This document shows positions 25,486-34,834 of a stretch of 53,733 nt of DNA, piece by piece. How positions within the stretch are numbered: position 1 is the stretch's first letter; each line of letters opens with the position of its first letter. The DNA comes from an uncultured bacterium (GTDB taxonomy: Bacteria; Cyanobacteriota; Vampirovibrionia; Gastranaerophilales; Gastranaerophilaceae). The notes beneath the pieces are model-generated. The model was not told the origin of the DNA, searched no databases, and was given only the letters and a program-made list of their open reading frames with translations. Made by a program: the position numbers and the translations under genes. Location: NCBI GenBank assembly GCA_900551675.1, contig URXH01000002.1, positions 1-53,733 on the forward strand, read 5' to 3'.

Positions 25486-26322
25486 TTAGTAGTTTATAAT
25501 ACTTTGCACAAACTCAGGATCATAGTGATTTACAAAGATACTTTCGCCTTTGTCCAGACTTCTCAACGTATTCATATCATCATCAGAGAGTTCAAAATCA
25601 AATATTTCAAAATTTTCTTTCATTCGTTCTTTGTGTGTAGATTTTGGAATAACAATGACATTTTCCTGTGTTAAAAATCTCAGTGCAACCTGTGCAACAG
25701 ATTTATTATATTTTTCTCCGATAGATTTCAAAATTTCGTTGTTAAAGAAATTATTTTCGCCTCTTGCCATAGGACTCCACGACATAAGCTGTGTATCAAA
25801 TTTATCCATATATTTACGCAAAGTTTTTTCCTGCTGGAATACATGGGTTTCCATCTGGTTAACCATCGGCTTAATTTCAACAAAATTACACAAATCAACA
25901 AATCTGTCAGGGAAAAAGTTGCTGACGCCAATTGCTCTTGTCTTGCCGTCTTTATAGGCTTTTTCCATAGCTCTATAGGTTCCGTAATAATCGCCGAACG
26001 GCTGGTGGATTAAAAGCAAATCCACATAATCTGTCTGTAATTTTTGCAAAGATTCTTCAATGGATTTTGCGGCATTTTCTTCGCCTGAGTTTGTTATCCA
26101 GACTTTTGTAACAAGAAAAAATTCGTCTCGTTTAATTCCTGATTTCTTGATAGCAGTACCGACACCTTCTTCATTGTAATAAGCCTGTGCCGTATCAATC
26201 ATTCTGTAACCGACATCAATAGCATCAGTTACACATCTTTCGCATTCTTTCGGGTCAACAAGAAATACCCCGTAGCCTAAAATTGGCATTTCAACACCAT
26301 TATTTAATTTTATTGTCTGCAT
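25486..26322 (-). CDS. Aldo/keto reductase (2,5-diketogluconate reductase-like)
   Basis: An NADPH-dependent carbonyl reductase with a TIM barrel, 278 residues. The catalytic tetrad is visible: Asp in MIDTAQAY, Tyr in the same block, Lys in LVTKVW and His in LLIHQPFGD. The NADPH-binding region is IPKSTHKERMKEN. It is the last gene of a four-gene minus-strand unit led by a TetR regulator. Two bases separate it from the FMN-reductase-like gene upstream. Its likely job is detoxifying aldehydes or ketones. The substrate is unknown. Confidence 0.92.
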   Translation of the reverse strand: MQTIKLNNGVEMPILGYGVFLVDPKECERCVTDAIDVGYRMIDTAQAYYNEEGVGTAIKKSGIKRDEFFLVTKVWITNSGEENAAKSIEESLQKLQTDYVDLLLIHQPFGDYYGTYRAMEKAYKDGKTRAIGVSNFFPDRFVDLCNFVEIKPMVNQMETHVFQQEKTLRKYMDKFDTQLMSWSPMARGENNFFNNEILKSIGEKYNKSVAQVALRFLTQENVIVIPKSTHKERMKENFEIFDFELSDDDMNTLRSLDKGESIFVNHYDPEFVQSIINY

Positions 26323-26324
26323 AT

Positions 26325-26993
26325 TTATTCTCCTTTTAAAATTTTATCTACCATTTTAACACCCGCATCATAAGCTTTTTGTAAATCTTTCGGGAACTGT
26401 TCTTCTTTTTGTTTTAATTTTTTATTTTTATCAAATGTTTCGATAACATATTTGTCATAATCGCTGAATTGATATGTATCATAAGCAAAAATTCGCTCAG
26501 GTTTTGTAAATACGGTTTCTATCATAAACTCTGTTCTGTTGAACATATCAGGATACATTTGATTAGCAAGTTCTTCTGTAACATTCATGGTATAAATCAT
26601 GGCTGTTTTAAGCTTTTTAGGTGCGATTGAGGGATAACCCTGCTTGTATTCAAAAAACGGAAACGTAAGGCGCTCAATAAAACACCTCATCATACCAGTT
26701 ACATCGCTGCAATAAATGGGACTTGCCAGAACAATCCCGTCTGCTTGTGAGATTTTATCTAATAATGGCGTTAATTCATCTGGATAAGCACATCTGCCAA
26801 AGTTTTTTCCGTCTTTTAATTTGCACGAAAAACAGCTTCTGCATCCTTTAAAATCAATGTCATAAAGATGAATAATTTCTATCTCTGCGCCATTATCTTT
26901 TGCTCCTTTAGCAAAACTTTCGCACATTTGAGCCGTATTCCATTGCTTTCTCGGTGAACCGTTTATAATATATATTTTTTTATTTGACATCAA
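26325..26993 (-). CDS. Flavodoxin-fold NAD(P)H-dependent oxidoreductase
   Basis: A 222-residue FMN-binding protein of the iron-sulfur flavoprotein/NADPH-dependent FMN reductase type. The FMN phosphate loop is NGSPRKQWNTAQM (residues about 11-23). A Cys motif GCRSCFSCKL (about 49-58) resembles the compact cluster motif of iron-sulfur flavoproteins, and SPIYCSDVTGMMRCFIERL is the typical flavin-binding loop. It overlaps the upstream reductase gene by 14 bases. With the two aldo/keto reductases it forms a redox-detoxification operon. Confidence 0.88.
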   Translation of the reverse strand: MMSNKKIYIINGSPRKQWNTAQMCESFAKGAKDNGAEIEIIHLYDIDFKGCRSCFSCKLKDGKNFGRCAYPDELTPLLDKISQADGIVLASPIYCSDVTGMMRCFIERLTFPFFEYKQGYPSIAPKKLKTAMIYTMNVTEELANQMYPDMFNRTEFMIETVFTKPERIFAYDTYQFSDYDKYVIETFDKNKKLKQKEEQFPKDLQKAYDAGVKMVDKILKGE

Positions 26994-28002
26994 TAATTTC
27001 TCCTTTATAATCTATCGCATTAACTGTTCCGAGTTTGTGAATATCCTCATCCGTCCTATTACCATAGATTGTGATTTTGATTAATTCTTTTTCGATGTTG
27101 TTAAATTCTTCATCTGTGAGGATAATATCTGCTGCGCCAAGATTTTCTATAACTCTTTCATCTTTTCTCATACCTGGAATAGGCACAACGTGAGGATATT
27201 TATGAAGCATCCACGCTAAAGAAATCTGCGCAGGTGTAATCCCCTTTTTATCTGCGACTTCATTTAACAAATCCAATAGCGGCTGGTTTTTCTCAACATT
27301 TTCGGGAGCAAATCTTGTAATTACACGTCTTACATCATCGCCTTTGTATTGAGTATTTTTATTATATTTGCCGCTTAAAAAGCCTGATGCCATAGGTGAA
27401 AATGCTACAAAACCAATGTTTAACTCTTTGCATAAGGGGATAACATCACGCTCAAACATTCTCTCCATCATTGAATATTCGCTTTGAATGGCAGTTAAAG
27501 GGGTAACTGCATGGGCTTTTTTAATTTGTTCGGGAGTAGACTGGGACTGTCCCCACGCACGGATTTTGCCTTCTTTAATAAATTCTCCCATCCAGCCTGC
27601 AACTTCTTCTACATTAGAATCTAAAGGCACTCTGTGTTCATAATAGATGTCAATGTAATCTGTCTGCAATCTTTTTAAAGAGTCATTCAGAGCATTTGTA
27701 ACCCCTTTTTTGCTTAATTTACCTTCGGGAATTTCCTGCCCCGGCTGAAATACAGGAACAAATTTTGTTGTAAGTATAATTTTATCTCTGAAAGGCTTAA
27801 CCGCTTTGCCGACAAGGGTTTCGTTTGTATAAGGCCCATAAGCTTCTGCCGTATCAAAAAGTGTGCAGCCAAGGTCAAATGCTTTATGCATAAGTCTTAT
27901 GGATTCTTCCTCGGTAGGTATCGCCCCGTAACCGTGAGAAAATCCCATACAGCCGATGCCGACTGCTGATACTTCAATATCTCTTAGTTTTCTGTATTTC
28001 AT
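26980..28002 (-). CDS. Aldo/keto reductase (YhdN/AKR13-like)
   Basis: A 340-residue NADPH-dependent reductase. Motifs: GIGCMGFSHGYG near the N-terminus, catalytic Asp and Tyr in LFDTAEAYGPYTNE, Lys in ILTTKFVP, His replaced by context YYEHRVP, and a C-terminal cofactor loop PIPGMRKDERVIENL. It is the first structural gene after tetR, 13 bases downstream of it, and overlaps the flavoprotein gene. The two aldo/keto reductases of this operon are distant relatives, not a recent duplication. Confidence 0.92.
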   Translation of the reverse strand: MKYRKLRDIEVSAVGIGCMGFSHGYGAIPTEEESIRLMHKAFDLGCTLFDTAEAYGPYTNETLVGKAVKPFRDKIILTTKFVPVFQPGQEIPEGKLSKKGVTNALNDSLKRLQTDYIDIYYEHRVPLDSNVEEVAGWMGEFIKEGKIRAWGQSQSTPEQIKKAHAVTPLTAIQSEYSMMERMFERDVIPLCKELNIGFVAFSPMASGFLSGKYNKNTQYKGDDVRRVITRFAPENVEKNQPLLDLLNEVADKKGITPAQISLAWMLHKYPHVVPIPGMRKDERVIENLGAADIILTDEEFNNIEKELIKITIYGNRTDEDIHKLGTVNAIDYKGEIIDVK

Positions 28003-28015
28003 AAGTAATTCTCCT

Positions 28016-28609
28016 TTATTTCAAGTAAGGCTCAAATATAGCAGTGAGTTGAACATCGCAAAATCTGTCTGTCCAGTCTAACGGTTCAAATTTTCCGTCG
28101 GACATACACCAGCAAAGCATCATGCCGTAAAGTTCGCTGATTATAATGTGGGTTAATAACTCAATAGGAGTATCTTCTTTAAATTCCTTTGCGTTTTTCA
28201 GGATACTTTCAAGCATTTCGTAATCATAGAACCATTTTTTGCTGTCCATTGTTTCCGGTACATTATTAGGGTCAATTACATTTCTTATCCATTCGCGGCA
28301 TACTTGAATCCCGCAAAATTCAACCTGTTCCATAAAACGTTGAAAATAATGCCTGAGTTTGTCGAATAATTCAGCGTTTTCCATTTGCTCAAGTTCTTCA
28401 GCAATTTCTCCGAAAGGTGTTCTGCTGATTTCCATAACAATATCTTCTTTGCGTTTGAAATAAACATAGAAGGTACCTTTTGCAACTCCGGCTTTTTTTG
28501 TAATATCTTCGACATTTATTGCATCAAAGCCTTTTTCTTTAATAAGTTCCAACCCTGCGGATATAAGTTTTCGTTTAGTTTCAATGGCTGATTTTTGTCT
28601 TTTATTCAT
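28016..28609 (-). CDS. TetR-family transcriptional regulator
   Basis: A DNA-binding repressor with an N-terminal helix-turn-helix: KRKLISAGLELIKEKGFDAI, then VEDITKKAGVAKGTFYVYFKRKED. The C-terminal ligand-binding domain is family-variable. I start at 28609 (MNKRQKS), with CAGGAGT 8-9 bases upstream, which gives 197 residues. An upstream in-frame ATG at 28660 lies inside the operator and promoter, so it is unlikely. It heads the operon tetR-AKR-flavoprotein-AKR, and two matching palindromes sit on its promoter, so it should repress the whole unit until an inducer binds. Confidence 0.92.
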   Translation of the reverse strand: MNKRQKSAIETKRKLISAGLELIKEKGFDAINVEDITKKAGVAKGTFYVYFKRKEDIVMEISRTPFGEIAEELEQMENAELFDKLRHYFQRFMEQVEFCGIQVCREWIRNVIDPNNVPETMDSKKWFYDYEMLESILKNAKEFKEDTPIELLTHIIISELYGMMLCWCMSDGKFEPLDWTDRFCDVQLTAIFEPYLK

Positions 28610-28631
28610 AAAATACTCCTGATAATAAAAT

Positions 28632-28674
28632 ATTATAACAAATAAATGACTAAAAGTCAATGACTAATAGTCAT
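28632..28674 (-). promoter_or_regulatory. Promoter and tandem operator of the tetR-reductase operon
   Basis: On the minus strand, TTGACT (28655-28660) and TATAAT (28632-28637) are separated by exactly 17 bases. Two copies of the palindrome TGACTNNNAGTCA lie side by side at 28647-28659 and 28661-28673, covering the -35 box. It is a very clean repressor-operator layout. Confidence 0.8.
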
Positions 28675-28758
28675 ATTTAACAAGAATAAAAAGCTTAAAA
28701 ATCACGCGTTCAATAAGACTTGCAATTAATCAAGATAAGTATTTAATTGAAATTTTTT

Positions 28759-29667
28759 TCAAAATCTGAGCGGAATTTTTGAGCGATTTACGGTTTTCTT
28801 TTCGTAGCCGAAGTTTGAAAGCATCCGGCAGGTGCTTGTATAAAATATGCTTTCGTCCAGAGTCGGACCAATATTTATACAATTTACCGTCTTTTTTAAA
28901 AATTTATATTCGATATAAGGAACAAAAAGCCCGTTTTTCTCACAAATTTTTGTTTGTTTTGCAAAATTTGTACCGAAATTGTTGATAAAGATAATTCTAT
29001 ATTCTTTTTCGTCTTTAAAATGCGGATTTTTAAAGAACAAACTTATAACACTCAAAATATCAATGAGTTCAAAAACCGTATCAACTAATTTGTCTTGATT
29101 TTTGGAATGTTTAAGGGCTTTTTCATACTGTTTATTCCATTTTTCGAAAATGAGTTTCAGAACGGTAATCTGTTTTTTCTTATCGTAAATTATATTTCCA
29201 TAGACAGAATTGAAACCGATTTTTACCATATCGGCTATCAAATCTTTTTTACAAAATCCGATATTGTAGCCTGTATAATTCTGGCCTTTAGCGTAATTAT
29301 TCCACAGGGTCAGGTTATCGCCTTCGGTTGAAAAAGATATTGTGTAGTATTCATATTTGTATCCGAAATCATTAGAACCGTTAATTATATTTGTATATTT
29401 TGTGTAAAAATGCTCTTTAATTTTTGAAAAAAGCCGTTGGTTAAGTTCAGGCATTTCATCAACAAGATTAAAAATAAGTTTGTAGGAGTATGTTACTTCT
29501 TCTTTGTCATTGAGATAAAGTGCGTTAGAAAATCTTATTGTGCCTGATTCTAAAATGCTTAAAAGTTTTTCGGGCTTAGTGTAATGATATAAAATACTGT
29601 TTGAGCCATCATCCAGAATTTTCCGCACTCTCGGTATTTTTTCAAGTAAACTGTCATAATCAATCAT
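28759..29667 (-). CDS. DUF2971-family protein
   Basis: A 302-residue cytoplasmic protein. It shows the family blocks: LYHYTKPEKLLSILESG (26-42), RFSNALYLNDKEE (about 45-57), YTISFSTEGDNLTLWNNYAKG (split; about 108-128), GYNIGF, and the late DEKEYRIIF (about 228). The function of DUF2971 is not established. Its opening YHxT...LESG block resembles the first block of the ADP-ribosyltransferase-like protein at 23868-24731, so a distant relation is possible. It is an isolated gene with its own CAGGAG ribosome-binding site, divergent from pgi. Confidence 0.8.
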   Translation of the reverse strand: MIDYDSLLEKIPRVRKILDDGSNSILYHYTKPEKLLSILESGTIRFSNALYLNDKEEVTYSYKLIFNLVDEMPELNQRLFSKIKEHFYTKYTNIINGSNDFGYKYEYYTISFSTEGDNLTLWNNYAKGQNYTGYNIGFCKKDLIADMVKIGFNSVYGNIIYDKKKQITVLKLIFEKWNKQYEKALKHSKNQDKLVDTVFELIDILSVISLFFKNPHFKDEKEYRIIFINNFGTNFAKQTKICEKNGLFVPYIEYKFLKKTVNCINIGPTLDESIFYTSTCRMLSNFGYEKKTVNRSKIPLRF

Positions 29668-29776
29668 GCCGTAACTCCTGTATATAATTATACCATATTT
29701 TTACACGTTTATGCCAATACTTTATATTTTTATAGTAAAATATCAGTGTAAAATGTTACAAGAGAAAGAGGTTATT

Positions 29777-31084
29777 ATGTTGACAAAAAATTCTAATGTA
29801 ACTGTTAAATTTACAGGAATTGATTTTAGCGGTTATTCATCAAAAGTTTCTGAATTCGTAAGTGAATTTTCATCAAGAGCAAACAAAGAAGGCCAGTTTT
29901 TAAACTGGGTAAATTTACCTGAAAATCAGGCTAAAAGAGTTGATGAGATTTATGAACTTGCAGAAAGTCTTAAAAAACAAACAGGTGCTAAAAAACTCAG
30001 CGTAATGGGTATCGGCGGCTCAAAACACACAGTTGAACACATGTTGTCAATCAACGGTTTGAATGTCTGCCATGACGTTGTCGAATTTTATTCAGATGTT
30101 GATTCTGCAAGTTTGGAAAGATTTTTATACAGATTGGGAAATGATGTAACTTCATCAAACTACCTTATTGCATCAAAATCAGGTTCGACTTTTGAAACAA
30201 AAGACGGATTTTTAAGAGTTATGGATATGTTGATTGATGCTTACAAAGCTCAAGGCAAATCTCAAGAGGAAGCTGAAAAATGTGCTAACAAACATTTTAT
30301 TGCAGTAACTGATAAAAATTCGGAGAAAAGTGAACTAAGAAGAACATCAAACGAAAACGGATGGCTCGGCGATTTATATATCCATGATGATGTAGGCGGA
30401 CGTTTCTCGGCATTTGACGACCATGCTTTATTCACTCTTGCATACGCAGGTATGAAAAAAGAAGATATGGTAAAAATGTTAAATGCTGCTCAGGAAGTTT
30501 CAACAGAATCATTAACAGCAGATTTAGACGTAAATGATGCATTGAAAGAAGGTATTTTCTGGGCAGATGCTAAAATGAACGGTATTTTAACAACAGTTCA
30601 TCAGTATATGGGTTCAATCTTTGAAAATACGGTTTACTGGCATGCTCAAATGCAGAACGAATCCGTTAAAGATACACTTAAACAGGTTGCAAAAGTTCCT
30701 GATGCAATGCATCACTCTGCAGAAGCTCACTTTAATCCTGCAAACAAATTTGCATTTGCTTTGACTGTACCTCAGGACAACGGTGTTTGCAGAGAAAATG
30801 CAGAAAGTTATGTTGAAGCTTTGACAAAATCTTACACATCAACGGGAGCATTTTTCTTAGAAACTGCAAAAACTTCTGGCATGGGCTTAACTCCTGAAGC
30901 AGCAGGCGCAATAACTCAATTAAGAGCATTTGCAACAGTTTATCAGGAAATTGTTGAAAAAATCAGCGAAAATAAATCGTTCCCTGAAGTTCTTGACAGC
31001 GTATTACAGCCGCACGTAGAATTCTACAAAAAGAATCTTAAAGGCGGAGTTGTAGTTCCGGGAAGAGTTTCTAAAGAAGCGTAA
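29777..31084 (+). CDS. pgi: Glucose-6-phosphate isomerase
   Basis: Interconverts glucose 6-phosphate and fructose 6-phosphate. I start at 29777 (MLTKNSNVTV), nine bases after AAAGAGG. An ATG at 29711 in frame has no ribosome-binding site. The 435-residue length matches the short bacterial type. Motifs: VMGIGGSKHTVEHML, sugar-phosphate loop ASKSGSTFET, DDVGGRFSAFDDHALFTLAYAG split over the signature region, His-containing MHHSAEAHFNP, and the C-terminal SGMGLTPEAAGAITQLRAF. It ends at a strong terminator. Confidence 0.93.
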   Translation: MLTKNSNVTVKFTGIDFSGYSSKVSEFVSEFSSRANKEGQFLNWVNLPENQAKRVDEIYELAESLKKQTGAKKLSVMGIGGSKHTVEHMLSINGLNVCHDVVEFYSDVDSASLERFLYRLGNDVTSSNYLIASKSGSTFETKDGFLRVMDMLIDAYKAQGKSQEEAEKCANKHFIAVTDKNSEKSELRRTSNENGWLGDLYIHDDVGGRFSAFDDHALFTLAYAGMKKEDMVKMLNAAQEVSTESLTADLDVNDALKEGIFWADAKMNGILTTVHQYMGSIFENTVYWHAQMQNESVKDTLKQVAKVPDAMHHSAEAHFNPANKFAFALTVPQDNGVCRENAESYVEALTKSYTSTGAFFLETAKTSGMGLTPEAAGAITQLRAFATVYQEIVEKISENKSFPEVLDSVLQPHVEFYKKNLKGGVVVPGRVSKEA

Positions 31085-31104
31085 TTAAAACAAAATAAAA
31101 AAAT

Positions 31105-31141
31105 AAAAAAAGCGAGAGCATATAAATGTTCCCGCTTTTTT
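31105..31141 (+). terminator. Terminator after pgi
   Basis: A7-GCG at 31105-31114 pairs with CGC-T6 at 31133-31141. A partly paired, AT-rich inner arm closes the hairpin. The stem lies 20 bases after the stop codon. Confidence 0.75.
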
Positions 31142-31164
31142 ATTGATGTGTTATCATTCTTTAT

Positions 31165-31848
31165 ATGGCAACAAATTTTGATTTTCTGAAAAAAGTTGAT
31201 AAGAATTTATACGGAATAATTTCAGAAGCCGAAAAACTTTACAGAGATGAGTATTTTGAACAATGCATGACCCAGACCAGAAGATTTGGAGAACATGTCT
31301 GTAAAAAGGTATTAGGTACAAATCGTACTACAGAAAATACGTTCGATGATATGCTTGCAACATTAAATGACTGCTCGACAGGTACGGAAAACGAAAAAGA
31401 GTTTATAAATGATTTATATTTTTTGAAAAAGCACGGCAACAGTGCTGTTCATTCATCTTCCGTAAAAAAAGACGGCATGACAGCTTTAGAATGTCTTAAA
31501 AGAGCTTTTGAAATTGCAATAAGCTATTCTGTATTTCATCGCGGGGCAAGTTCAGGCATTTTGAGGCTTCATTATGACACAGAACTTCTCGTAACAGGGC
31601 AAAGGAGCGGGAAAACTCTGTCAGAAAAATATACTGAAGAAAAGGCTAAAACTGCTGTATCATACAAGCCAAAAACTTCCGCAAAGTCACGGAAAACAAC
31701 ATCAAAAAAATCAAAAAAACAATCTTCGGTTATGGTCTGCAAACACCCGAAAACGGGGATTTCACTTTATTGGATTTTAACAGGTGCGTCTTTTGCGGTT
31801 TCTATGATAATAATGTTTGTTTTATACATATCTCTTCACTGGAAATAA
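31165..31848 (+). CDS. DUF4145-domain protein with C-terminal membrane anchor
   Basis: A 227-residue protein. Residues 1-125 match the DUF4145 pattern: LKKVDKNLYGIISEAEKLY, CMTQTRRFGEHVCKKVL, FINDLYFLKKHGNSAVHSS, ALECLKRAFEIAISYS. This helical domain is often found in restriction and other DNA-linked proteins, with no known activity of its own. A Ser/Lys-rich linker (about 160-190) leads to one membrane helix (about 203-224) close to the C-terminus, so the domain should face the cytoplasm. It sits 33 bases before the EndoQ-UvrD gene and probably shares its transcript. Confidence 0.75.
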   Translation: MATNFDFLKKVDKNLYGIISEAEKLYRDEYFEQCMTQTRRFGEHVCKKVLGTNRTTENTFDDMLATLNDCSTGTENEKEFINDLYFLKKHGNSAVHSSSVKKDGMTALECLKRAFEIAISYSVFHRGASSGILRLHYDTELLVTGQRSGKTLSEKYTEEKAKTAVSYKPKTSAKSRKTTSKKSKKQSSVMVCKHPKTGISLYWILTGASFAVSMIIMFVLYISLHWK

Positions 31849-31881
31849 TTTTATTGTATAATCGGAAAGTAAGGAGTTGAG

Positions 31882-34770
31882 ATGTATTATTATACCGATT
31901 TGCATATTCATTCAAAATATTCAAGGGCTACAAGCAGAAGCTTAAATCTTGAGGAGCTTGCAATATGGGCAAAGAAAAAAGGCTTAAGTCTTATCGGAAC
32001 GGGTGATTTTACACATCCTGCATGGTTTGCGGAAATTAAGGAAAAACTTGTTCCATCCGATGACGGAACATTTAAGCTGAAACCTGAAATAGAACGTGAA
32101 ATCGGTGCCAATGTAAAATTTATTTTGACTGTTGAAATTTCAACGATTTATAAAAAATGGGACAAGACCAGAAAAGTTCATCATGTTGTTTTTTCGCCTG
32201 ATCTGCAGTCTGCTGAAAATTTCAGAAACAAACTCGATGCAATCGGCAACATTAAATCAGACGGACGCCCGATATTAGGGCTGGATTCTCGAGATTTACT
32301 GGAAACTGTTCTTGAATCAGGCGAAAATTCATTTATAATTCCCGCACATATCTGGACTCCGTGGTTTTCCGTACTCGGCTCAAAATCAGGATTTGACTCT
32401 ATAGAAGACTGCTACGGAGATTTATCCGAACACATATTTGCTGTTGAAACAGGGCTTTCATCTGATCCTGAAATGAACTGGCATGTTTCAAAACTCGATA
32501 AATTCAGGCTGGTTTCAAATTCCGATGCGCATTCGGCATCAAAACTTGCAAGAGAAGCAACCGTTTTTAATATTGATCCTGATTACTATTCTATTATGAA
32601 TGCATTAAAAACAGGCGAAGGGTATACGGGCACGGTTGAATTCTTCCCTGAAGAAGGTAAATATCATGAAGACGGACACAGAAAATGCAATGTTTGTATG
32701 ACACCTGAAGAAACAAAAAAACACAACGGGATTTGTCCTGTCTGCGGCAAACCTATGACAATAGGGGTTTTGTACCGCGTGAATGAACTTTCGGACAGAA
32801 AAGAAATTATAACCCCTCCTGAAACTGCAGGAAAAGTATTCAGTCTTGTACCTTTGCAGGAAATGATTGCAGAAATTAAAGGGGTCGGGGCTTCCAGTAA
32901 ATCAGTGGCTTATGAATACGAAAGGCTGATACATACTTTCGGCTCTGAACTTGCAATACTGCAGGATATTCCTGTTGATGAAATATCTAAATCCTCAACG
33001 CTATTAGGAGAAGCAGTTTCACGCTTAAGGCAGGGAAAAGTTATAAAACATGCAGGTTTTGACGGTGAATACGGCGTAATAAGGTTGTTTGAAGAAAATG
33101 AGCTTGTAAAAAAAAATTCCGTAAACCTAAAGCTTGCAATTGATTTTCCAAAAACAGCACCTGTGAAGCAGCCGCAGACTGCAGCTCCTGTTCAAACAGG
33201 CGGACAAAAAGAACAAATAGTTTTGGGGCAACCACGCAAATCAGGTCTTGATGAGTACCAGCAGAGTGCAGTAGAAAATGAAAGCAATCAGCTTTTAATC
33301 GTTGCTGGCCCGGGTTCGGGTAAAACAACAGTATTAACAAGACGCATTGCATACCTTATCAATAAAAAAAATATTAAGCCGGAAAACTGCCTTGCAATAA
33401 CCTTTACCCGCAGAGCCTCGGAGGAAATGCGTCAAAGACTCGGTAAACTTTTGACATCGGGAGCAGATAAGCTGAATATTTGTACTTTCCACTCGCTCTG
33501 TTTTTCAATTTTGAAAGAAAATTACGAAACCGCAGGGTTGAACAAAGATTTTAGCGTAATGTCCGAACAGGAAAAAGCCTTATGCAAGGATGAAAAACTT
33601 CTTGAAAATGCTTTAAATTTTGAAGATTTAATTACCCTGACGGTAAAATTGTTTGAAGAAAATAAAGATTTGCTCAAAAATTATCGTGAACGCTTTAAAT
33701 ATGTATCTGTTGATGAATATCAGGATATTGACGAAAATCAGTATAAATTAATTCGTCTTCTTGTACCGCAAAACGGTAATATATTTGTTATTGGAGATCC
33801 CAATCAGGCGATTTACGGTTTTAGAGGGGGGAATGCAAAATTCTTTAACGATTTTAAAGAAGATTACCCTGATACACAAATGATTAATCTTAAAAACAAT
33901 TATCGTTCTACAAACAGTATTGTGGATGCGTCCAATCAGATGATTAACTGTTTTAACATCGTATCTGCCTTTGACAAGCCGCATGAAAAAATTACAATAC
34001 ATAAAGCTCCGACCGACAAAGCAGAAGCCGAATTTATCGCAAGTACAATTGAAAATCTTATAGGCGGGCACAGCTTTTTCTCTATCGATTCTCAACGGAG
34101 TGCAGGCGATGATACGGATTATTCATTCTCGGATTTTGCAGTTCTTTACCGTACATCTTCCCAGCTTCCGCCGATTATAGAAGCCTTAAAAAGAACAGGT
34201 ATGCCGTTTGTTAAACTTTCAAACGATCTTTTATGCGAACAAAAACCTGTTATGGAACTTTTGAACAGCCTGAATGAAGATTTGGCGGTTTCCGAACAGA
34301 TAAAAAACAGCAATTTTGAAATTGATGATTACATAATAAAATATTTGCTTAATATTGCAGAAAATTCAAAGGATAAAAATGAATTTATTCATCAAGTTTC
34401 GCTTCTTACAGAGGCAGATGCACTTGATAAACGCGCAGATAGGATTGCTCTTATGACTCTCCATGCATCAAAGGGTCTGGAATTCAAATGCGTGTTTATA
34501 GCAGGGCTTGAAGACGGTATACTTCCACTTTACCGCGCTAAAGAAGAAAAAGAAATCGAAGAAGAACGCAGACTTTTATATGTGGGTATGACAAGAGCGA
34601 AAGAATGGCTCTTTTTATCACACGCACAAAAAAGATTCTGGCTCGGAACAACTAAAAATCTGCCTGTTTCGCCGTTTTTAACAAAAATTCAAGATGATTT
34701 GCTAAAAATGAGTAAATTTGAAAAAGAATACAAAGAAAAAGATAATACAGAACAGTTAAGTCTTTTTTGA
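31882..34770 (+). CDS. EndoQ-like PHP nuclease fused to UvrD/Rep-type helicase
   Basis: A 962-residue fusion. Residues 1 to about 400 match the PHP-domain endonuclease family that includes EndoQ: DLHIHSKYSRAT (6-17), a GTGDFTHPAWF block, TVEIST, a PAHIWTPWFS block and SNSDAHS, with a four-Cys zinc site from about residue 267 (CNVC...CPVC). EndoQ nicks DNA 5' of deaminated bases. Residues about 455-930 are an SF1A helicase with P-loop GPGSGKT (about 474-480), FTRRASEEMRQRL, VDEYQDID (about 608), GDPNQAIYGFRGG, NNYRSTNSI, TLHASKGLEFKCVFIAG and YVGMTRAKEWL. A joined nick-and-unwind repair role is inferred. Confidence 0.88.
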   Translation: MYYYTDLHIHSKYSRATSRSLNLEELAIWAKKKGLSLIGTGDFTHPAWFAEIKEKLVPSDDGTFKLKPEIEREIGANVKFILTVEISTIYKKWDKTRKVHHVVFSPDLQSAENFRNKLDAIGNIKSDGRPILGLDSRDLLETVLESGENSFIIPAHIWTPWFSVLGSKSGFDSIEDCYGDLSEHIFAVETGLSSDPEMNWHVSKLDKFRLVSNSDAHSASKLAREATVFNIDPDYYSIMNALKTGEGYTGTVEFFPEEGKYHEDGHRKCNVCMTPEETKKHNGICPVCGKPMTIGVLYRVNELSDRKEIITPPETAGKVFSLVPLQEMIAEIKGVGASSKSVAYEYERLIHTFGSELAILQDIPVDEISKSSTLLGEAVSRLRQGKVIKHAGFDGEYGVIRLFEENELVKKNSVNLKLAIDFPKTAPVKQPQTAAPVQTGGQKEQIVLGQPRKSGLDEYQQSAVENESNQLLIVAGPGSGKTTVLTRRIAYLINKKNIKPENCLAITFTRRASEEMRQRLGKLLTSGADKLNICTFHSLCFSILKENYETAGLNKDFSVMSEQEKALCKDEKLLENALNFEDLITLTVKLFEENKDLLKNYRERFKYVSVDEYQDIDENQYKLIRLLVPQNGNIFVIGDPNQAIYGFRGGNAKFFNDFKEDYPDTQMINLKNNYRSTNSIVDASNQMINCFNIVSAFDKPHEKITIHKAPTDKAEAEFIASTIENLIGGHSFFSIDSQRSAGDDTDYSFSDFAVLYRTSSQLPPIIEALKRTGMPFVKLSNDLLCEQKPVMELLNSLNEDLAVSEQIKNSNFEIDDYIIKYLLNIAENSKDKNEFIHQVSLLTEADALDKRADRIALMTLHASKGLEFKCVFIAGLEDGILPLYRAKEEKEIEEERRLLYVGMTRAKEWLFLSHAQKRFWLGTTKNLPVSPFLTKIQDDLLKMSKFEKEYKEKDNTEQLSLF

Positions 34771-34783
34771 AGTTGTTAAAAAA

Positions 34784-34820
34784 TCCGCTGATACATACCG
34801 TATCAGCGGAATATTTTTTA
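34784..34820 (+). terminator. Terminator after the EndoQ-UvrD gene
   Basis: An 11-base perfect stem (34784-34794 with 34800-34810, 5-base loop) is followed by ATATTTTTT. It is a strong intrinsic terminator. Confidence 0.9.
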
Positions 34821-34834
34821 TTTATTTTTTGTCT

